Part shown: positions 1 to 8,212 of the stretch, one piece after another
Layout: each line of letters starts with the position of its first letter
How positions within the stretch are numbered: the first letter of the stretch is position 1
Notes under the pieces: generated by a model
What the model saw: the letters and a program-made list of their open reading frames with translations, nothing else
Database searches by the model: none
What the model was told of the DNA's origin: nothing
Made by a program: the position numbers and the translations under genes
NCBI GenBank assembly: GCA_002786225.1
Contig: PEQN01000001.1
Coordinates: 62,001-126,000 of the forward strand
DNA from: Leptospira sp.
GTDB lineage: Bacteria > Spirochaetota > Leptospiria > Leptospirales > Leptospiraceae
Length of the DNA stretch: 64,000 bases
Reading direction: 5' to 3'

Positions 1-704
1 TCAATATGCAAATGGTTATGGAATTAAGCGAGGCTTATACCCTATACGAAGACAATGTTAGTTGTCGTTGTGCGATTATTTTTGCCCATGGTAAGCATTT
101 TACAGTTGGTCTAGAAATTGATGAGGTAGCTGAATACATTCGTAAGGAGGGTGGAATTTTTTACCCAAATAACCAAGTCGATCCTTTTGGAATTGTAGGA
201 AGGATTCGTAAGAAACCTGTCATTATTGCTATCCAAGGTTTTTGTTTTACACTCGGAATTGAACTTGCTCTTGCTTCTGATATTAGACTTTCAACCAAAA
301 GTGCAAGATTTACCCAAGCAGAGGTTACACGTGGTATTGCGGCATTTGGGGGAGCAACCTTTCGTATGGCAGAACAATTTGGTTGGGGTAATGCCATGAG
401 ATACTTACTCACCGGTGATGTGTTTGGTGGAGAAGAAGCTTACAGAGTTGGACTTATTCAAGAAATTGTTGACGCCAAAGAATTACTCAATCGCGCTCAA
501 GCGATAGCTGAAACAATAGCAGGCAATGCTTCTCTTGCTGTCCTTGCCTCCTTAGAAAGTGCTATGGATTACCGAAGAGAACAAGAAGCTAAAGCTTTTG
601 CAAAAATTCAAAAACGCGTACTAGAATTATTAGATTCTGAAGATGGAAAAGAAGGAATACTTTCCTTCCAAGAAAAACGAAAAGCAAATTTCAAAGGTAA
701 ATGA
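1..704 (+). CDS. Enoyl-CoA hydratase/isomerase (crotonase) family protein, 5' end cut by window
   Basis: The frame is open to the left edge, so the first roughly 25-30 residues of a usual ~260-residue crotonase are missing; the first ATG inside the window (position 6) is probably not the true start. The crotonase fold is recognised from the first oxyanion segment (GKHFTVGLEIDEV), the second (IQGFCFTLGIELALASDIRLS) and the acidic residue in AEVTRG, where catalytic glutamates sit in hydratases. Family members hydrate or isomerise acyl-CoA thioesters in the cytoplasm. The usual GxxxGGG glycine cluster is changed to GFCFTLG, so the exact reaction cannot be assigned. A weak AT-rich inverted repeat follows near 734-747, and a cyclase gene on the same strand begins 100 bases downstream. 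Confidence 0.85.
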   Translation, partial: NMQMVMELSEAYTLYEDNVSCRCAIIFAHGKHFTVGLEIDEVAEYIRKEGGIFYPNNQVDPFGIVGRIRKKPVIIAIQGFCFTLGIELALASDIRLSTKSARFTQAEVTRGIAAFGGATFRMAEQFGWGNAMRYLLTGDVFGGEEAYRVGLIQEIVDAKELLNRAQAIAETIAGNASLAVLASLESAMDYRREQEAKAFAKIQKRVLELLDSEDGKEGILSFQEKRKANFKGK

Positions 705-805
705 TAAATTCAAATAAAAATCGCAGAATCAAATGAAAATTGGAATTTTTAATTTCTATGGAAGAATAATTTTCGAACCAAAATTACTGAAATTAGACTA
801 TTCTA

Positions 806-2203
806 ATGTCGATAATCGAAGGAATGGTAGCCGAAGGTTCTTTCGAGAGAAGAAAAACAGATATCTATAAAGAAATTATTGTGCGCAGTGATGGCAGTAA
901 GGCTGTCTTATTTAGCACATTAGAATCTTTTTCCAGACAAGCAAAAAACTTAGGAATGCTTGTGGATTCTTCGCGTTCCATCATGGCGGAACGAAATCTT
1001 GATCTACTACTTCAGAAGATTTTGGTCGCTGTTACCAATGTTATGGATGCGGATCGTTCAACTTTATTTCTTCTTGATAGTGATAAGAAAGAACTCTGGT
1101 CTAGAGTTGCACAAGGCTCTCAAGAAATTCGCATAAGATTGGGTGAAGGAATTTCAGGTTTTGTTGCAGAAACCGGACAAGTTGTTAACATACCCGATGC
1201 CTACAATGATCCTCGTTTCAATCCTGCAAGCGATTTAAAAACGGGATATAAAACAAAAACTATTCTTTGTTGTCCCGTCTACAATCCTCAAGCTGAAATA
1301 ATTGGTGCCATTCAAGTACTCAATAAATTAGATGGAAGTATTTTCTCAGATAACGACGTACAGTTGCTTGGTGCATTTGCCTCTCTTGCTGGAATCTCAC
1401 TAGCTAATGCCAAAGCTTATGAAGAACTACAGAACGAAAGAGACCTACTCGAATCTAGAGTCATTGAAAGAACCAAAGATCTAGATGATGCCAAGAAGCA
1501 ATCCGATAAACTTTTATTGAATATTCTACCTATTCAAATAGCCGATGAACTGAAAGCAAAAGGTTTCTCAGCACCAAAGAGATATGAATCAGTGAGTGTA
1601 CTCTTCACCGACTTAAAAGGTTTTACTAAGGTTGCTGAAAACTTAGAACCAGAAGAACTCATCAATGAATTGGATAGATGCTTTACTTATTTCGATGAGG
1701 TAATCGAAAGATTCAATCTTGAAAAAATCAAAACTATAGGTGATTCGTATATGTGCGCGGGAGGACTTCCGATAGCAAATCGCACAAATCCTGTAGAAGC
1801 CGTTTTGGCTGCCTTAGAAATACAGAAATTCATGGAACAAACTAGAGAAATAAAACGCTCGCTAGGCGAAAACTATTGGGAACTAAGATTGGGCATTCAT
1901 ACAGGACCTTTAGTTGCTGGTGTTGCTGGGAAGAAAAAATTTGCCTATGATATTTGGGGCGACACGGTAAATACTGCTTCTCGTTTGGAATCTTCGGGTG
2001 AAGTTGGGAAGGTAAATATTTCAGGTGCAACCTATCAAATTGTGAAAGATTTCTTCTCTTGTGAATACAGAGGACTTGTCAAAGCTAAGAACAAGGGTGA
2101 CATTGAAATGTATTTTGTCTTAGCCATTCTGCCCGAATTAAGCATTGGTGGATTAGGTGAAGTACCTAATAAAGATTTTTTTAAGAAAATGTCTGAGCTA
2201 TAA
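806..2203 (+). CDS. GAF-domain class III adenylate cyclase
   Basis: 465 residues. A GAF sensor spans roughly residues 55-205, a coiled linker 205-240 and a class III nucleotidyl cyclase domain 260-445. Visible cyclase residues are the two metal-binding aspartates (FTDLKGFT, D269; IGDSYMCAGG, D313), the purine-specifying lysine K309 (EKIKT), the matching aspartate in YDIWGDTVN, and the Asn/Arg pair of NTASRLES. The Lys/Asp pair is the adenylate, not guanylate, signature. It should make cAMP in the cytoplasm when the GAF domain binds a ligand; there is no membrane segment. The last codons and the downstream DNA are repeated at 5437-5494, marking the left edge of the protease cassette. Confidence 0.93.
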   Translation: MSIIEGMVAEGSFERRKTDIYKEIIVRSDGSKAVLFSTLESFSRQAKNLGMLVDSSRSIMAERNLDLLLQKILVAVTNVMDADRSTLFLLDSDKKELWSRVAQGSQEIRIRLGEGISGFVAETGQVVNIPDAYNDPRFNPASDLKTGYKTKTILCCPVYNPQAEIIGAIQVLNKLDGSIFSDNDVQLLGAFASLAGISLANAKAYEELQNERDLLESRVIERTKDLDDAKKQSDKLLLNILPIQIADELKAKGFSAPKRYESVSVLFTDLKGFTKVAENLEPEELINELDRCFTYFDEVIERFNLEKIKTIGDSYMCAGGLPIANRTNPVEAVLAALEIQKFMEQTREIKRSLGENYWELRLGIHTGPLVAGVAGKKKFAYDIWGDTVNTASRLESSGEVGKVNISGATYQIVKDFFSCEYRGLVKAKNKGDIEMYFVLAILPELSIGGLGEVPNKDFFKKMSEL

Positions 2204-2243
2204 AGTATATATTCTTCAAACCTTTTTTAATTCTTGCTTCATG
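2186..2243 (+). repeat. 58-bp direct repeat, left copy
   Basis: These 58 bases, covering the last six codons of the cyclase gene and about 40 bases past its stop, are identical to 5437-5494. Weaker similarity continues to about 2274 (matching to about 5519). The two copies flank the subtilase, prodomain and Kunitz genes, so recombination between them would remove about 3.25 kb and join the cyclase directly to the paiB-like gene. Confidence 0.95.
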
Positions 2244-2393
2244 GATAGTTAACATTTATTCATACTAACTTTAAGTAAAATTTCTATGTTAGACTTTCTA
2301 AGCTTATGAATCCTGAACATAATTCTACTCGAATGTTTTTCAATATAGAAATATTAGTTTTAAATAAATTGTAATTTTTTTAAGCTTAAATAC

Positions 2394-3056
2394 TCATTTG
2401 GAAACCATCTCTCGCCAGAAGTTAGGAGTAGAAGAAATCACGCCTTCTTTACCATGCAATGCGTTTGCAGTTTCCAAAGCAACAATCCCTGGAGCAGTGA
2501 TGACCTCATATATATTTCTGCCAGGAATATCCAATTTCTGATGAATATTCAATCCCTGCCTTGCAAAAAAAGTCTCGGATTGAGTAGCTGAAAATCCGGA
2601 ACTTAACTCTACGATTATATTGCCTGGTAAGGCCAATAATTGGCTTCCTTTAATTGTTGTCAGTATGGGAGAAAAACTCGAATTGTTCAGTTGATTCAAA
2701 TTTTTAGATAAACTAATAGTGCTACCTCCAGAATTTGACTTCCAAATTGTTGTATTGCCATAATACTTCAAAGGAGTAGCTGAAGAATCAGATTTTATAA
2801 CCACAGAATTTTTGATATTTTTAATTCCATGGTTATTCTTTGGGAATTCTGCAATGATTCCTGGCTCCAACTGCAAATCAATCTTAATCCCCCCATCGTA
2901 GTAATACAATCCAGAACCTGACTCTTGCCCAAAAACCGAAAAGTTAAAAGCAAGGAAGAGACCAAGACCTATTGGTAGAATTTTTAAGAAATTAGATTTT
3001 CTAGTAAAATTTAAATTTTGCAATTCCATTGAATTATTTCCTTCATTTTGATTCAT
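2394..3056 (-). CDS. Free-standing subtilase prodomain-like secreted protein
   Basis: About 220 residues from an ATG that overlaps the stop of the upstream subtilase gene (TGATG). A second good start lies at 3029, with AGGA nine bases before it. A hydrophobic export signal (FLKILPIGLGLFLAFNFSVFG) is followed by YYYDGGIKIDLQLEPG, a segment seen at the N terminus of many large bacterial subtilase precursors. The C-terminal 80 residues (IIVELSSGFSATQSETF to GVISSTPNFWREM) have the form of a subtilisin prodomain, including the Gly-Val-x-x-x-x-Pro-Asn ending normally found just before the catalytic domain. No catalytic residues are present. Inference: it acts in trans as folding chaperone and/or inhibitor of the neighbouring protease. 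It could instead be a remnant of a second subtilase, but it has its own signal peptide and start. Confidence 0.75.
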   Translation of the reverse strand: MNQNEGNNSMELQNLNFTRKSNFLKILPIGLGLFLAFNFSVFGQESGSGLYYYDGGIKIDLQLEPGIIAEFPKNNHGIKNIKNSVVIKSDSSATPLKYYGNTTIWKSNSGGSTISLSKNLNQLNNSSFSPILTTIKGSQLLALPGNIIVELSSGFSATQSETFFARQGLNIHQKLDIPGRNIYEVITAPGIVALETANALHGKEGVISSTPNFWREMVSK

Positions 3057-4843
3057 CAATTTGCTCTTCCTCTAATGTTAATACTCCATGATGATAGAGT
3101 ATGATTGGTGTTATTGATTGTTGCTGCTCTAGTATACGTAAAGTTGGCATCAGATCGGGAGTAACCATAAAGAGTGTTAGATGTGCATACGAGTGGATTA
3201 GATCCAACAGAAGTTGCTTTGTTGCATACATCCGCTACCCTCAATGACCATGTTCCATTTGCTGGTTCATCCATGAATATTGTAGCACCAAAAGTCCAAT
3301 TTGTTATATCGTTACAAAATGACAAAGCATTATTCAAAGTGCAAATCCTAGGCACAAGCAATCTAGCCTTGGTTCCAGAAGGAGATGTTAATTCAATAAA
3401 TAAATCTGCTGAATCATCAGCTGCTCCTGTATTAACAGTCATATTTACCTCTACAAATTCTATTTTTCCTATACCGCTACCTGATACTACCCTTGTATTT
3501 ACTGCTCCAGCTGGAGTATTATTCGTAATTGTTGAGTTAGTTGTTGAACCTGCTAAATTACCTGTAACAATTTCTGGACCAATATTCGTCCAAGATTGAG
3601 CCGCAGGAATTGCAAGACTTGCATCTACAGCACCAAAACCATACTTATGATTAAAATTCAATCCTGCGCCATTGGTTGTCCAATCTGGATCACTAGGATC
3701 GTTTTTTCTAGAGTGGCGTGCGAGTAAGACTCGAACGTCTCTAGCTGTAAGGTTACGATTTCTATCAAGAATCAAAGCACCCACACCTGCCGCAAGAGGC
3801 GCTGCAGCTGAAGTTCCATTGAAAGTATTTGTATAATTATTGCTTGAAAAATTAGTTCCACCACCATTCACATTGTATCCACCTGCTCCAGAAATGTCAG
3901 TAGTCGAGATAGCAACACCACTGGTTCCTTGTGAATGAGCAGTTACAAGTAAGTTAGCACCTTCTTCAGAATAGGATGCTTTTTTTCCATCATTGCCTAT
4001 GGCAGCTACTGCAAATGCTGAACGATAATTTGCTTGACCATCCTGATTGGAGTTATCACGAGGTGCTGATCCTGCAGAGACTATTCCACCAGTATTTGCA
4101 CTTGTAAGAAAATTGCCTCCATTCCCAGCTGCCCAAAAGAAAATCGTTCCCAAGTTATTTCTTCCAAGTCTAAATGCAGAATCTATTCCCGACTTCCAAA
4201 TATTTCCACTAGGTGCAAATCTTCCAGTATTATCCGGAGCACCCCAGCTATTGTTGGAAACAAAAACACCATTACTAAACGAAGACATAGCCGTCCCTGA
4301 ATTAGCATCGGTTGAATTTGCTAAAATATTCCTCGCACCTATCTTTGCTCTTGGAGCAATCCCAGAAAGACCAATACCGTTAGTATCTCTTGCTGCCATA
4401 ATCCCAGATACAGAGGTTCCATGACAACCCGCTGTTCCATTCGTAGAGCAATCAATAGAATTAAAAAACGAACCGCCAAAATTTATATCAAGAGTCCTAT
4501 CGTAGTTGGGAGATAAATCCTCATGGGATGTATCCATTCCATCATCTACGGTAACCACACTCACCCCGTTACCTTTACAACCTGCGTTAGATGCAAAAGT
4601 TATATTAGCATCTTCCCCTGATATGGAACCACTCGTCGAACCCGTATTTTTCAAATGCCACTGTTGACTAAACAACGGATCGTCGGGAAGTCCTGGTGTA
4701 CTACAAGGTGCAACTTGTGAGTTCAATAAATTGTTTAAAAATAGGAAAAGAAAAATATCTTCCAAGGGATCTTTCTTTTTTGGCGTACATGAAAGATACG
4801 ATAGTAAAACAATAAAAACTAAAAAGCGCCTGATATAGCTCAT
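3056..4843 (-). CDS. Kexin-like subtilisin (S8) lipoprotein with C-terminal P-domain, no prodomain
   Basis: 595 residues from the ATG at 4843, chosen because GGGGG lies 7 bases upstream and it places a lipoprotein signal (RRFLVFIVLLSYLSC, lipidated Cys19) at the N terminus; an in-frame ATG at 4909 would bury it. The catalytic domain begins almost at once (DDPLFSQQWHLKNTG, residue 54) and has Asp100 (VTVDDGMD), His141 (GCHGTS), oxyanion Asn241 (AAGNGG) and Ser345 (NGTSAAAP). The DDG context is typical of the kexin/furin branch. A P-domain occupies about 450-595. Normal subtilases carry a prodomain of about 100 residues between signal and catalytic domain; only about 35 residues are present here. 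The downstream gene, overlapping by one base, encodes a prodomain-like protein. Expected location is the cell surface or periplasm. Confidence 0.92.
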   Translation of the reverse strand: MSYIRRFLVFIVLLSYLSCTPKKKDPLEDIFLFLFLNNLLNSQVAPCSTPGLPDDPLFSQQWHLKNTGSTSGSISGEDANITFASNAGCKGNGVSVVTVDDGMDTSHEDLSPNYDRTLDINFGGSFFNSIDCSTNGTAGCHGTSVSGIMAARDTNGIGLSGIAPRAKIGARNILANSTDANSGTAMSSFSNGVFVSNNSWGAPDNTGRFAPSGNIWKSGIDSAFRLGRNNLGTIFFWAAGNGGNFLTSANTGGIVSAGSAPRDNSNQDGQANYRSAFAVAAIGNDGKKASYSEEGANLLVTAHSQGTSGVAISTTDISGAGGYNVNGGGTNFSSNNYTNTFNGTSAAAPLAAGVGALILDRNRNLTARDVRVLLARHSRKNDPSDPDWTTNGAGLNFNHKYGFGAVDASLAIPAAQSWTNIGPEIVTGNLAGSTTNSTITNNTPAGAVNTRVVSGSGIGKIEFVEVNMTVNTGAADDSADLFIELTSPSGTKARLLVPRICTLNNALSFCNDITNWTFGATIFMDEPANGTWSLRVADVCNKATSVGSNPLVCTSNTLYGYSRSDANFTYTRAATINNTNHTLSSWSINIRGRAN

Positions 4844-4990
4844 TCGAACCCCCGAATAGATATGACAATAATTATAGATATGAATTCCTTTGAATAGATT
4901 TTTTTGCATTATATTAAGCTAATTTAAAGCAATATATAAAAACCAAAATAAGTTTCTTGCAATTCCTTTATGAATTTATATATTATTATT

Positions 4991-5254
4991 ATGAAATATT
5001 TTATTGTTTTAATAATAATTAGTCTTATACTATTGAATTGTTATGGAAAATCTAAAACTGAAACTATAAATATTCCTGTTGATTTTAAAGAACGTTGTTC
5101 AATGTTACCTGATGGAGGCCCTTGTCGAGCCTTGATTCTTGGATTTTACTATGATGCAGAGAGCAATACTTGCCTCGATTTCAATTATGGTGGATGCAAA
5201 GGCTCCCTTCCTTTCAGGGCGAAGTCAGACTGTATGCAACATTGCGTCTTTTGA
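4991..5254 (+). CDS. Kunitz/BPTI-type protease-inhibitor lipoprotein
   Basis: 87 residues from the ATG at 4991 (an earlier in-frame ATG at 4970 adds seven residues). The signal FIVLIIISLILLNC ends in a plausible spirochaete lipobox with Cys17 lipidated. Residues 36-85 form one Kunitz domain: six cysteines (36, 45, 61, 69, 81, 85) with gaps 9-16-8-12-4, against 9-16-8-13-4 in bovine pancreatic trypsin inhibitor. GPCRA, FYYDAES and NYGGC are all in register. The predicted P1 residue is Arg46, which suggests trypsin-like targets. Kunitz domains are mainly animal proteins and rare in bacteria. The gene is divergent from the kexin-like protease, with about 150 bases between the starts. Its target could be that protease, another protease or a host enzyme. 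Confidence 0.88.
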   Translation: MKYFIVLIIISLILLNCYGKSKTETINIPVDFKERCSMLPDGGPCRALILGFYYDAESNTCLDFNYGGCKGSLPFRAKSDCMQHCVF

Positions 5255-5409
5255 TTTAAAAAATAACTTAAATTCGTGCTTACCTCTCAATTCATTATGC
5301 TAATTTAAATAAAGCAATTCATCTTGCAACTAGCTCCTCAAATTCGAAAATCTTGCTTAGATATATGTTATTGTAATGTGTTTAGTAAGTAAGGCTTTAG
5401 AAAAAGACT

Positions 5410-5454
5410 GGATTAACTAACAAAGAATTTTTTAAAAAAATGTCTGAGCTATAA
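5410..5454 (+). pseudogene. Remnant of the adenylate cyclase C terminus
   Basis: Read in frame, these bases encode GLTNKEFFKKMSEL and a stop, against GLGEVPNKDFFKKMSEL and a stop at the end of the cyclase gene at 2203. No cyclase sequence can be read further upstream. It is the coding part of the right-hand repeat copy and shows that the repeat derives from the cyclase gene, not from a mobile element end. Confidence 0.8.
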
Positions 5455-5494
5455 AGTATATATTCTTCAAACCTTTTTTAATTCTTGCTTCATG
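5437..5494 (+). repeat. 58-bp direct repeat, right copy
   Basis: Identical to 2186-2243. It sits 28 bases before the start of the paiB-like gene. See the left copy for interpretation. Confidence 0.95.
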
Positions 5495-5521
5495 AATGAG
5501 GTACATTTATTAATATAAATC

Positions 5522-6142
5522 ATGTTTATTCCGAAATACTTTGAATTAAAAGATCAAAATTACATCCTTCAAATTATCAAAGAAAATCCTTTTGCAACTC
5601 TAGTGTCCCTCTCTTCAAGAGAAAACTCAGAGCCTATAGCAACACAGATCCCATTGCTTGTGGACGAGAATTTGAAAGTTCTCAATGGGCATATTGCCTA
5701 CGCCAACGAACAATGGAAAAACATTGAAGGACAATCTGTACTCTGTATTTTTGCAGGTGCTCAATCCTATATTTCTTCGAGTTGGTATGAAGAAATGCCA
5801 ACTGTTCCAACTTGGAATTATCTTTCTGTCCATGTGTATGGGAAATGGGAAAGAGTTACCGATCAAGATGAAATCATTCAATCTTTGAAAGATCTTATCT
5901 CTACGTATGAAGAAGCGAATTCTGTTTATAATTTTGATCAACTAGAGCCTGAATACATTGATAAGATGATAAAAGCTATCATTCCTTTTCGGATCAAAAT
6001 TGAAAGAATCGAAGCCAAGGCGAAACTAAGCCAAAATCATAGCAAAGAAAGAAGGGAGAAAGTGATTCGACATTTAGAACAATCGGATTCTGAAAATGAT
6101 CAAACTATAGGAACATGGATGCGGAAGTTCATAAATAGGTAA
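5522..6142 (+). CDS. PaiB-like FMN-binding protein / negative regulator
   Basis: 206 residues, the usual PaiB length. It starts MFIPKYFE and carries the hallmark PTWNYLSVHVYGKWE in the middle of a split-barrel flavin-binding fold, then a family-typical KLSQNHSKERRE segment near the C terminus. Family members bind FMN; Bacillus PaiB was described as a repressor of protease and sporulation genes, although a direct DNA-binding domain is not evident. Soluble cytoplasmic protein. It lies just right of the repeat that bounds the protease cassette. The clear early-start signature supports the ATG at 5522, but no good ribosome binding site is seen. Confidence 0.82.
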   Translation: MFIPKYFELKDQNYILQIIKENPFATLVSLSSRENSEPIATQIPLLVDENLKVLNGHIAYANEQWKNIEGQSVLCIFAGAQSYISSSWYEEMPTVPTWNYLSVHVYGKWERVTDQDEIIQSLKDLISTYEEANSVYNFDQLEPEYIDKMIKAIIPFRIKIERIEAKAKLSQNHSKERREKVIRHLEQSDSENDQTIGTWMRKFINR

Positions 6143-6261
6143 TGGAAATTATAATGTCACCAATAAAAATTAAAGAAGGTTGTAACATCTGTCACAAAGA
6201 CTGGGGAATCTACTTGGAAGTGCTAGGTGAGATTGACGAGTTGCCTGAGTTGAAAGGGTAA
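6142..6261 (+). CDS. Small 39-residue ORF with a CxxCH motif, coupled to the paiB-like gene
   Basis: The ATG overlaps the stop of the paiB-like gene by one base (TAATG), as in translationally coupled genes. The peptide contains GCNICHKDWG, so a CxxCH pair that could bind zinc or, if exported, haem; there is no signal peptide. I do not recognise the family. It may be a genuine small protein or the front of a gene decayed by the damage that follows. The next 800 bases have no convincing gene. Confidence 0.35.
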   Translation: MEIIMSPIKIKEGCNICHKDWGIYLEVLGEIDELPELKG

Positions 6262-6402
6262 AGGGATCTGTAGGAGGCATGCTTTTTATTTATCTATGTA
6301 ATTAGACATTTAATATGCAAATCTGCCAAATAACAGAACAATTGAATCGAATTTTTCGAGGAATATGGGAATCGGGTTGAGTTTTTGGATTATACCCTAA
6401 CT

Positions 6403-6419
6403 GTAGGATTCAATCCTAC
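6403..6419. promoter_or_regulatory. Palindrome GTAGGATT-C-AATCCTAC
   Basis: A perfect inverted repeat with eight-base arms around one base. It could be an operator half-buried in decayed DNA or part of a dispersed repeat. It has no T-run, so it is not a terminator. Confidence 0.4.
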
Positions 6420-6711
6420 GGCAATGATATACATTCTCAAAAAGAACAATATTTGCTTCTATAATCTAGAATTCCTATTTTAAAAATGACACATTCAAAG
6501 AAATTCCTAGATGTGAAATAATTTACTAGAAACATGCTTAGCTGGATGTTTATTGTTATCAAAAATGAATCAAATGCAACGAAAAGAATGGATTGTAAAC
6601 GATTCCAACAAACCAGACTAATTTACTCTTTATCCTTATGATGATTTTGAACTTGAAAATCGATGGTCTACCGTCTTGGAGAAAAATTTTCATTGTTAGG
6701 AAAAAATCTCA

Positions 6712-6985
6712 CCTAGCGAAATGTTTGCATCCGCAGTGACTAAGGCTGAACAATATAGCTCCCTCACGCCGTCGAAGGACGGATTGATCTTTCCACCACT
6801 TACGAACAGGACGTTCGCAACTTTCGCTTTTGGGCAGGATCTCGGTTTACCCTTTCTCGTCGCACCCTGGAACATCGTATTCCAAAGTGCGAAAAACGAC
6901 ATACATGGCTGGTTTGCCTCGTCATTTGAAGCACGGTTGCGGAACATGCCGAGGCAAGTAGATAATACGAACCCTTTGTTCAGTA
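6712..6985. repeat. GC-richer island, candidate dispersed repeat or foreign remnant
   Basis: By eye this block is about half G+C, while the flanks are around one third or less, and its boundaries are abrupt. Overlapping open frames run on both strands (plus 6721-7059, minus 6696-7022) without lipoboxes, membrane segments or known motifs. Such opposed overlapping frames in a compositionally distinct block suggest a repeated non-protein element or a fragment of a foreign gene. Confidence 0.4.
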
Positions 6986-7099
6986 AAATTTTCAAAATAA
7001 CAATGATTTTGAGATTTATCAATCTTTTAGAATATTACTCTATCCTTGTTTCAATATAAAAAAAATTTTCAAATTTAGATTTATTTTTCGGAGAATAAA

Positions 7100-8212
7100 T
7101 CAGAAATAGTATTGGATTCCAAAATTCACCGACTCTGCTTGGAAGCTTTTCATGTATTCTAAACCAAAGCCAAAATCTTGGTAGGTAAATTGAAGACCAA
7201 GAATACCCAAAGCAGATATATCTTGGTAAAATTCGTTTAACTTTAGATTGATGCCAACACCAATGGGATTTGAATCAAAGTCATTGTTATTAGTCCTAGA
7301 TGAAATCAATGCGTATCTTTCTGCACGAATACTAAGTCTTCCTTGGCTTCCTATCAATCCTATTCCACCAAAGAAAGAAAATCCTTTCCATCCGTAGGCA
7401 TATCTGACATCTCCAGAACCTGTATAGATTTCAGATTCATATCGTAACTCATTGAGTCCTATCCATCGCCTTCTTTGACCATTGGATACAATCTGAGTTG
7501 GCCTTCTATCATAAGTGTCCAGAATTACATATTGATCTGTTCTATATAGCCCTAGTCCAAAAGATATTCCTGACTTCCAATCGACTGAATCAGATTCTAT
7601 TTTTGAATCTGAATCTATTTCTTTGTTAGGTGTAGAGTCTATTGCAAATGGAAAATATCTTACCTTTGCACTAAAATTAGCTACTCGACCTTTGACATTA
7701 ACATTGCGAATATTTAAAAAAAGTAAGTTTATTTCTGAAGGATAATAAGAAAAAAATTGCAAATGCACATTCAACTTTCTCCATTCTCCCGACTTATCTA
7801 AGAAATGACCGAGATTGGTAGCAAAAGTAAGATTGGGTGAAACAGCGGCACCAATGGTTGGTAATGACCTAAGTTCTGTTTGGTCAATCAATGGAAAACG
7901 ATTTTCGATTTTACTTCTTGCAATTGAGTAACCCAGACTTACACGATTTTTGTGAATTAAGCTACCACCCATTAAAGTTGAATTTACATTTTGAAGTACA
8001 GCACTATCTGCCATACTGCTCAAAAATCCATTTCCATAAATTGAACCCAGTAGTGGCTCTGCCAAATAAGCTGCCAGGTATTCCTCATTCGAAAGAAAAG
8101 AGCTCTCAACTCCAAGGCAGACAGCATTAGCCTGCAAATCACTGGAGGGCTTTCCGATAAGGATAAGGCATACTACCAAAAGAAAGGATATGTTTGTTTG
8201 CAAATGTTTCAA
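7100..8212 (-). CDS. Outer-membrane beta-barrel protein
   Basis: 370 residues from a TTG start at 8212, with AAGG about 8 bases upstream. A signal peptide (ISFLLVVCLILIG to LQANA) precedes a protein rich in alternating aromatic and polar strands. It ends VNFGIQYYF, the C-terminal aromatic signature recognised by outer-membrane assembly machinery. A Ser/Asp-rich loop (about residues 195-215) may be surface exposed. The function is not recognisable; leptospiral surface proteins of this type include adhesins and porins. It is single in its transcription unit and divergent from the following acyl-CoA dehydrogenase gene. Confidence 0.7.
   Translation of the reverse strand: MKHLQTNISFLLVVCLILIGKPSSDLQANAVCLGVESSFLSNEEYLAAYLAEPLLGSIYGNGFLSSMADSAVLQNVNSTLMGGSLIHKNRVSLGYSIARSKIENRFPLIDQTELRSLPTIGAAVSPNLTFATNLGHFLDKSGEWRKLNVHLQFFSYYPSEINLLFLNIRNVNVKGRVANFSAKVRYFPFAIDSTPNKEIDSDSKIESDSVDWKSGISFGLGLYRTDQYVILDTYDRRPTQIVSNGQRRRWIGLNELRYESEIYTGSGDVRYAYGWKGFSFFGGIGLIGSQGRLSIRAERYALISSRTNNNDFDSNPIGVGINLKLNEFYQDISALGILGLQFTYQDFGFGLEYMKSFQAESVNFGIQYYF

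Larger units (their letters stand above)
6262..7099. other. Gene-poor, decayed interval
   Basis: Nothing here reads as an intact gene. A short ATG-started fragment at 6574-6621 (MQRKEWIVNDSNKPD then stop) followed by readable codons to about 6690 looks like the debris of a coding region. A perfect 8-bp-arm palindrome is at 6403-6419, and a GC-richer island occupies about 6712-6985. Both strands of that island have open frames of about 110 codons, but neither has a family signature. Confidence 0.5.

Noticed and set aside
3174..3599. 141-codon open frame opposite the subtilase gene
   Set aside because: It lies wholly inside the P-domain coding region on the other strand and has no motif, signal or ribosome site.
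4047..4424. 125-codon open frame opposite the subtilase catalytic domain
   Set aside because: Shadow frame of a well-supported gene; its composition reflects the reverse of Gly/Asn/Ser codons.
2186..5494. Insertion sequence or transposon as explanation of the direct repeat
   Set aside because: No transposase, no terminal inverted repeats, and the repeat is far longer than a target-site duplication and derives from the cyclase gene.
6721..7059. Possible 112-residue protein on the plus strand of the GC-richer island
   Set aside because: A competing frame on the other strand is equally open, and neither shows a domain, signal or ribosome site.
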